In this document: positions 7,946-11,442 of the stretch, one piece after another
Numbering within the stretch: the first letter of the stretch is position 1
Layout of the letters: every line of letters starts with the position of its first letter
NCBI GenBank assembly: GCA_036375875.1
Contig: DASVBK010000050.1
Location: forward strand, 1 to 11,442
Source: Prado023 sp036375875
GTDB lineage: Bacteria > Actinomycetota > Actinomycetes > S36-B12 > CAIYMF01
DNA: 11,442 nucleotides
Direction of reading: 5' to 3'
Made by a program: the position numbers and the translations under genes
Notes under the pieces: generated by a model
The model's input: only the letters and a program-made list of their open reading frames with translations
What the model was told of the DNA's origin: nothing
The model's database searches: none

Positions 7946-8818
7946 CTACTCGTTGACCGCGCGCCGACGCGCCTGCCACTGCGCCACCTGCTGCGACTCG
8001 AGGAACTCCTCGTCGCGGCTGCGCGCCTCGGCGGCTGCCTGCTCGGCACGGGCACGGGCGATGGCCTCTGCCTTGGCCTGGGCCATGCGCTCGGCGCGGG
8101 CCTTCTGCTCCTCGGCGCGCTTGAGCATCGCGGCCGCGGTCCAGGCACCGGGCTCGGTGTCGATGACCCGGGGGAACTCGGCGGCTGGGGGCTTCGTGAC
8201 ATAGGTCGGCAGCGGGGTGGCTTGGGGCTCCCACGTCTCACCGGTGGCACCCGGCGCCGGCCGGCGGGTGGCGGGCGCTGCCGCCGTGGCACGGGTGGCG
8301 GTGGCGGCTGCCGGACGCGCGGTCCGCCGCTGCTGCGCGACCCGGACCTGGTGGCGCGCCACGCCGACGAACCCGACCAGCAGCACCGCCGGCGCGGCCA
8401 CGGCCATCGGCGCCAGGAGGCCGGCCGCGACCAGCCCGATCGTGGCCAGCAGCACGCCGGCCAGCACCGCCAGCACCGTACGACGACGGGCGGCTGCCGA
8501 CGTCGCCCGCAGCGTGGCGCGAGCCTGGCCCGTCACCTCACCGACCCGGCCCTGCACCCTGGTCAGGTCCGGCCGGCGCAGTGGCGTGACGATGGGCTCG
8601 GACTCGGGGCGGAGGTCACGGCGGTCGTCGGCGTCCTCGTCCTCGACGCCCGGGAACGGGATGCCCAGGACGCCTGGTCGACTCGCGAGGGTCTGCATCG
8701 TGCGGGAGAACCGGTCGACCGAACGCTCGGGATCGAGGTGATCGTGGCGGCGCAACCAGGCCGGGACCAGGACCACGGCCCAGACGGCGATGATGGCCAC
8801 GTAGATCAGTCCCGTCAC
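7946..8818 (-). CDS. glpR: GlpR/SepX-like actinobacterial membrane protein, probable cell-division factor
   Basis: In Corynebacterium, GlpR is the membrane receptor of the gephyrin-like protein Glp, and its Streptomyces counterpart SepX acts in septation. The 290-residue protein has one membrane segment right at the N-terminus (residues 3-20), a cytoplasmic stretch with SVDRFSRTMQTL (33-44), two closely spaced membrane segments (115-133 and 138-153), an Ala/Thr/Arg-rich region, a conserved-looking WEPQATPLPTYV (196-207) and a long charged helix rich in Ala, Glu, Arg and Lys (228-288) likely to be coiled coil. I chose the GTG at 8818 because the hydrophobic segment begins at once after it. The frame is open to 8863 but that would overlap rimJ by 29 bases and put charged residues in front. 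TAGATT stands eight bases upstream and there is no ribosome binding site. The gene lies 16 bases after rimJ in the conserved glp-rimJ-glpR cluster. Identification rests on synteny and topology. Confidence 0.82.
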   Translation of the reverse strand: MTGLIYVAIIAVWAVVLVPAWLRRHDHLDPERSVDRFSRTMQTLASRPGVLGIPFPGVEDEDADDRRDLRPESEPIVTPLRRPDLTRVQGRVGEVTGQARATLRATSAAARRRTVLAVLAGVLLATIGLVAAGLLAPMAVAAPAVLLVGFVGVARHQVRVAQQRRTARPAAATATRATAAAPATRRPAPGATGETWEPQATPLPTYVTKPPAAEFPRVIDTEPGAWTAAAMLKRAEEQKARAERMAQAKAEAIARARAEQAAAEARSRDEEFLESQQVAQWQARRRAVNE

Positions 8819-8832
8819 GGTTGGGCAATCTA
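8819..8832 (-). promoter_or_regulatory. Putative leaderless -10 element of glpR
   Basis: TAGATT (8832-8827, minus strand) lies in the 16-base gap between the rimJ stop and the glpR GTG, eight bases before the start codon. No ribosome binding site is present, so glpR may have its own leaderless transcript in addition to read-through from glp-rimJ. The -35 region is not recognisable. Confidence 0.4.
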
Positions 8833-8834
8833 CT

Positions 8835-9473
8835 TCAGCGGGGGTCCTCGTCCGGCCATTCACCGGAGCGCGTCGGGTCGTGTCGCGTGAGCAGCGCGCC
8901 GACCATGCTCGCGGGCGCCTCCTCGGCGGTGAGGGCGAACACCTCGTGGTCGCGCCATGCCCCGTCGATGTGCAGGTACGCCGGTCGGCGGCCCTCGTAC
9001 CGGAACCCGAGCTTCTCGACCACCCGCAGGCTCGCCTGGTTCTCGGGCCTGATCACGACCTCGATGCGGTGCAGCCGCAGCTCGCGGAAGATGTGGTCGC
9101 TGGCCATCGCCACCGCCAGCGGCATGAGCCCTCGGCCGGCCACCCGCTGGTCGATCCAGTACCCGATGCTCGCCCCGCGCAGCGAACCCAGGACGATCCC
9201 CCCGACAGTCAGCTGGCCGACGAGGCGCTCGTCGAGCGTGATGGCCCACGCGATGGTGCGCCCGGCCCGCGCCTCGGCTCGGAAGCGCGCGACCATGTCC
9301 GTGAAGGAGGGCACCCGCTCGTCGGACTCCGGCGGCACGGTGGCCTCCCACGGCCCGAGCCAGAGCTGGTTGCGGGCACGGACCTCGCGCCAGGCGCGGG
9401 CGTCCCGGCGGCGCAGCTCGCGCAGGACCAGCTCCCCCGACGCGGTGGGCCGGCGCAGCTCGGGCAGCGCCAT
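8835..9473 (-). CDS. rimJ: GNAT family N-acetyltransferase, RimJ/RimL-like
   Basis: The product resembles ribosomal-protein-alanine N-acetyltransferases, which acetylate a protein N-terminus from acetyl-CoA. The 212-residue protein carries a single GNAT domain. The acetyl-CoA pyrophosphate loop follows strand 4 as IGYWIDQRVAGRG (103-115). Motif B is at 136-157 with HRIEVVIRPEN and SLRVVEKLGF, ending in YEGRRPAYLHI. The tail (about 185-212) is acidic and probably flexible. The ATG at 9473 overlaps the glp stop by one base (TGATG), and there is no ribosome binding site, so translation is expected by reinitiation after glp. Its position between glp and glpR is conserved in actinomycetes. The true target in that context is unknown, so the gene symbol reflects the family name rather than proven function. 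Confidence 0.9.
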   Translation of the reverse strand: MALPELRRPTASGELVLRELRRRDARAWREVRARNQLWLGPWEATVPPESDERVPSFTDMVARFRAEARAGRTIAWAITLDERLVGQLTVGGIVLGSLRGASIGYWIDQRVAGRGLMPLAVAMASDHIFRELRLHRIEVVIRPENQASLRVVEKLGFRYEGRRPAYLHIDGAWRDHEVFALTAEEAPASMVGALLTRHDPTRSGEWPDEDPR

Positions 9474-10681
9474 CAGCGGCGGCCCAGCGGCATCACCGAG
9501 ACCACGGCTCCGGCCGGCACCGGGCCGGTCCCCTCGGGCAGCACGACGAGGCAGTCAGCCATGCGCAGGCCGAGCAGTCCGGGCTCGCCGATCGGGGTGA
9601 CCGCGCGGGAACCCGCGCTGCCGTGCAGGTGCCCGCGCAGGTAGGTCCGCACCCCCGGTTGGCCGTCGACCGGGTCGGTGAGCTGCGCCTGCACGAGCGG
9701 GCGGAACACCTGGGCGTGGCCGAGCATGCGGCGGATCACCGGCCGCACGAACAGCTCGAAGGCCACGAACGCGGTGGCCGGGTTGCCGGGCAACGTGAAG
9801 ATGGGCACGTCGTCGGGACCGAGGTGACCATGCCCCTGGGCAGCGCCCGGCGAGACCGCGACGCGGGTGAAGGTGACGGTGCCCAGGCGGGCGAGCACGG
9901 CCTTGAGGGTGTCGTACGTGCCGGCAGTGACCCCGCCCGTGGTGACGATGAGGTCGGCACGCACCAGCTGGTCCTCGAGGGTGTCGAGCAGCGCCCCGTG
10001 CTCGTCGGCGACCGGACCCGCCCGGTAGGCCATCGCCCCGGCGTCCTGGGCTGCCGCGGTGAGCATGTAGCCGTTGGAGTCGGGCAGCAGTCCCGGGCTC
10101 ATGGGGGCGCCGGGCTCGATGAGCTCGGTGCCCGTGGAGATCACGACCACCCGCGGCTTGGGGCGCACCCGCACCCGCGGCCGGCCGACCGCGGCGAGCA
10201 GCGCCACCTCGCGTGCGCCGATGATGGCGCCCTCCTCGAGGACCACCCCACCGGCAGGGACCTCCGCACCGGCCCGGCCCACATGCGCGCCTGCGCCGAC
10301 CGGGCCGGTCACCCGGACGCTGGGCATGCCGCCGTCGGTCGCCGCGAGGGGCACGACCGCGTCGGCGCCGGCGGGCAGCGGGGCCCCGGAGCCGATCCGG
10401 ATGGCGCTGCCCTGGCCCACGGGTCGGCTCGCGCGATAGCCGGCAGGCACGTCGTCGACGACCGCGAGGGTGACGGGCGCGGGCTGGCTGGCGCTGGCCA
10501 CGTCCGCGGCCCGGACCGCGTAGCCGTCGGTGGCGGCAGCGTCGAAGGGCGGCATCGGCCAGGGTGCGGTGACCGCGTCAGCCAGCAGGCACCCGCGCGA
10601 GTCCAGCAGCGAGACGTCGAGCGGCTCCAGCGGGAGCACCCGGGCCAGCACCTCGGCGACGTGCTCGTCGACGGTGCGCAC
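9473..10681 (-). CDS. glp: MoeA/gephyrin-like protein (Glp-type molybdopterin molybdotransferase homologue)
   Basis: Canonical MoeA inserts molybdate into adenylylated molybdopterin. The actinobacterial paralogue Glp instead binds FtsZ and the membrane receptor GlpR during division. The 402-residue protein has the full MoeA domain order: PPFDAAATDGYAVR at 44-57, GSGAPLPAGADAVV at 97-110, VVISTGTELIEPG at 179-191, DSNGYML at 201-207, TTGGVTAGTYDTLK at 247-260, LPGNPATAFVAFELF at 297-311 and RTYLRG at 345-350. Glp rather than housekeeping MoeA is favoured by synteny with rimJ and glpR and by divergence in the usual K-P-G-[KL]-P loop, which reads VSPGAAQGHG at 276-285 with no lysine. The C-terminal MADCLVVLPEG also lacks the usual Asn after Ala. 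The GTG at 10681 is the only usable start, because an in-frame TGA lies 16 codons upstream. A weak GAGGG precedes it by 11 bases. Both a metabolic and a division role remain possible. Confidence 0.88.
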   Translation of the reverse strand: MRTVDEHVAEVLARVLPLEPLDVSLLDSRGCLLADAVTAPWPMPPFDAAATDGYAVRAADVASASQPAPVTLAVVDDVPAGYRASRPVGQGSAIRIGSGAPLPAGADAVVPLAATDGGMPSVRVTGPVGAGAHVGRAGAEVPAGGVVLEEGAIIGAREVALLAAVGRPRVRVRPKPRVVVISTGTELIEPGAPMSPGLLPDSNGYMLTAAAQDAGAMAYRAGPVADEHGALLDTLEDQLVRADLIVTTGGVTAGTYDTLKAVLARLGTVTFTRVAVSPGAAQGHGHLGPDDVPIFTLPGNPATAFVAFELFVRPVIRRMLGHAQVFRPLVQAQLTDPVDGQPGVRTYLRGHLHGSAGSRAVTPIGEPGLLGLRMADCLVVLPEGTGPVPAGAVVSVMPLGRR

Positions 10682-10682
10682 G

Positions 10683-10748
10683 TCAGGCGACGCCCTCGGT
10701 CGAGGTCGGCGCAGCCCGCGTGGGCGTCAACTCGACCGGGATCCTCAC
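10683..10748 (-). CDS. Possible 21-residue leader peptide upstream of glp
   Basis: A short frame starts with GTG at 10748 and ends with TGA at 10685-10683, one base before the GTG of glp (TGACGTG). It would encode MRIPVELTPTRAAPTSTEGVA, which has no membrane segment and no run of a single amino acid of the attenuator type. TAGGGT (10761-10756) lies seven bases before its GTG, the spacing expected for a leaderless transcript. Termination next to the glp start would allow translational coupling, which could compensate for the weak glp ribosome binding site. Alternatively this is simply a 67-base 5' untranslated leader. The position makes it worth recording, but there is no homology support. Confidence 0.35.
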   Translation of the reverse strand: MRIPVELTPTRAAPTSTEGVA

Positions 10749-10761
10749 GGGCGGCACCCTA
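10749..10761 (-). promoter_or_regulatory. Putative -10 element of the glp-rimJ-glpR operon
   Basis: TAGGGT on the minus strand (10761-10756) is the only TANNNT hexamer I see between the divergent glp and 5-FCL starts. Transcription would begin at or near the leader GTG at 10748. No convincing -35 box is visible, as for the other leaderless candidates here. Confidence 0.45.
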
Positions 10762-10793
10762 GCCGCCGACCGCCCCCGCACCCGGGACTGGTG

Positions 10794-10806
10794 CATGATC
10801 GCCGGC
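10794..10806 (+). promoter_or_regulatory. Possible weak -10 element of the 5-FCL gene
   Basis: CATGAT (10794-10799) ends seven bases before the ATG at 10807, with TG directly in front of it and no ribosome binding site. It resembles the CACGAT before rsmI. The same bases contain an alternative in-frame ATG at 10795. Confidence 0.25.
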
Positions 10807-11442
10807 ATGGTCAGCCCGGCGGGACCGGCAGGTCGAGGGGCCGCAGCGGTGCGCGACGCGAAGCGGCGGCTGCGGGCGGAGGTCCGGGCACGCCGGGCGG
10901 CCCGGCTCGCGCTCGGGTCCCCGGCCACCGAGGCGGTGGCGGCGGGCCTCCTGGCCTCGGCGAACGCCGCCGGACTGCTCGACGGGCTCGCCCGCGACGC
11001 CCCCGTCGGCCCACCCCGGGCGCTCGCCGCCTACCTGGCAGCCCCCGGGGAGCCCGACACCGCCCTGCTCCGGGCAGCATGCCAGCAGCAGGGCGGCCAG
11101 GTGCTGCTGCCCATCCCGGGACCGGACCGCGTGCTCGGCTGGGCGCTCGACGACGGTCGATGGGTGATGGCCCAGCGGTTCCCGGTGCCGCAGCCGGCGG
11201 GCCCGGAGGTGGGGACCGGCGGCGCGGCCCTGCTCGAGCATGGCGTGGGCCTGGTGCTCGTCCCGGCCCTCGCGGTGGACCGGTCCGGGGCACGGCTCGG
11301 CCAGGGCGGGGGCTACTACGACCGCCTGCTCGCCGAGCTGGCGGGCGCCCCCGCCGCACCGGCGGTGGTCGTCGTCGTGCACGACGACGAGGTGCTGCCC
11401 GCGGGCACGGTCCCCCGAGAGGCGCACGACGTCCGCGTGGCG
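10807..11442 (+). CDS. 5-formyltetrahydrofolate cyclo-ligase (5' part, cut by window end)
   Basis: This cytoplasmic enzyme of folate metabolism converts 5-formyltetrahydrofolate to 5,10-methenyltetrahydrofolate with ATP. The 212 residues visible have the family signatures in order: a basic N-terminal helix (K19-R-R-L-R), AAYLAAPGEPDTALL around 74-88, GGQVLLPIPG at 96-105, VLVPALAVD at 150-158, GARLGQGGGYYDRLL at 161-175, HDDEVLP at 192-198 and P203-R-E-A-H-D208 near the C-terminus. The frame is still open at the last base, so only a short tail is missing. The ATG at 10807 is preferred. An in-frame ATG at 10795 would add four residues. The gene is divergent from glp. In many actinomycetes galU lies between the two, but here there are only 58 bases between the leader ORF and this start. 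Confidence 0.95.
   Translation, partial: MVSPAGPAGRGAAAVRDAKRRLRAEVRARRAARLALGSPATEAVAAGLLASANAAGLLDGLARDAPVGPPRALAAYLAAPGEPDTALLRAACQQQGGQVLLPIPGPDRVLGWALDDGRWVMAQRFPVPQPAGPEVGTGGAALLEHGVGLVLVPALAVDRSGARLGQGGGYYDRLLAELAGAPAAPAVVVVVHDDEVLPAGTVPREAHDVRVA

Noticed and set aside
8819..8863. Longer glpR start at 8863
   Set aside because: It would overlap rimJ and place charged residues ahead of the N-terminal membrane segment. The GTG at 8818 has a better upstream signal.
10683..10928. 81-codon minus-strand frame upstream of glp, considered as a galU remnant
   Set aside because: Most of it is antisense to the 5-FCL start and it shows no nucleotidyltransferase motif. Only its last 21 codons were kept, as a possible leader ORF.

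Overview
The window looks like a chromosomal stretch of a high-GC actinomycete. The codon third positions are almost all G or C, GTG starts are common, and open frames run antisense to real genes. Several gene families are actinobacterial hallmarks: a bacterial protein O-mannosyltransferase, a GlpR/SepX-type membrane protein next to a MoeA/gephyrin-like gene, and a WS/DGAT acyltransferase. Order and genus cannot be resolved from the sequence alone. There is no transposase, integrase, phage gene or CRISPR array.

Layout from left to right. Positions 8-2489 (minus strand) hold metG and tatD, overlapping by 8 bases. rsmI (2554-3423, plus strand) is divergent from metG across a 64-base gap and convergent with pmt (3443-5038, minus). 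Next come a WS/DGAT acyltransferase with a lysine-rich repeat tail (5103-6890, minus) and an isochorismatase-like cysteine hydrolase (6988-7554, minus). A gene-poor stretch (7555-7804) contains a large inverted repeat abutting a tRNA-Ala(CGC) gene (7805-7877, minus). Then come glpR/sepX (7946-8818), a RimJ-like acetyltransferase (8835-9473) and glp/moeA (9473-10681), read on the minus strand in the order glp, rimJ, glpR. A possible 21-codon leader ORF precedes glp. The right edge carries the start of a divergent 5-formyltetrahydrofolate cyclo-ligase gene, cut off at 11442.

The backbone order (5-FCL, glp/moeA, rimJ, glpR, pmt, rsmI, metG, tatD) is the conserved order I recall from Mycobacterium and other actinomycetes (the Rv0992c-Rv1008 region). 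Two departures stand out. galU, which usually sits between 5-FCL and glp, is absent. The WS/DGAT and isochorismatase-like genes occupy the space between pmt and glpR.

Functionally the window mixes translation and RNA maturation (MetRS, RsmI, tRNA-Ala, RimJ-like), nucleic-acid processing (TatD), envelope glycosylation (PMT), storage-lipid synthesis (WS/DGAT), one-carbon metabolism (5-FCL) and a probable septation module (Glp and GlpR). Several genes (metG, pmt, glpR and the glp leader ORF) have a TAGNNT -10-like hexamer 6-8 bases before the start codon and no Shine-Dalgarno sequence, which suggests leaderless mRNAs. tatD, the acyltransferase and the isochorismatase-like gene instead have clear purine-rich ribosome binding sites. 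The most unusual feature is the histone-H1/HBHA-like tail on the lipid-synthesising acyltransferase.
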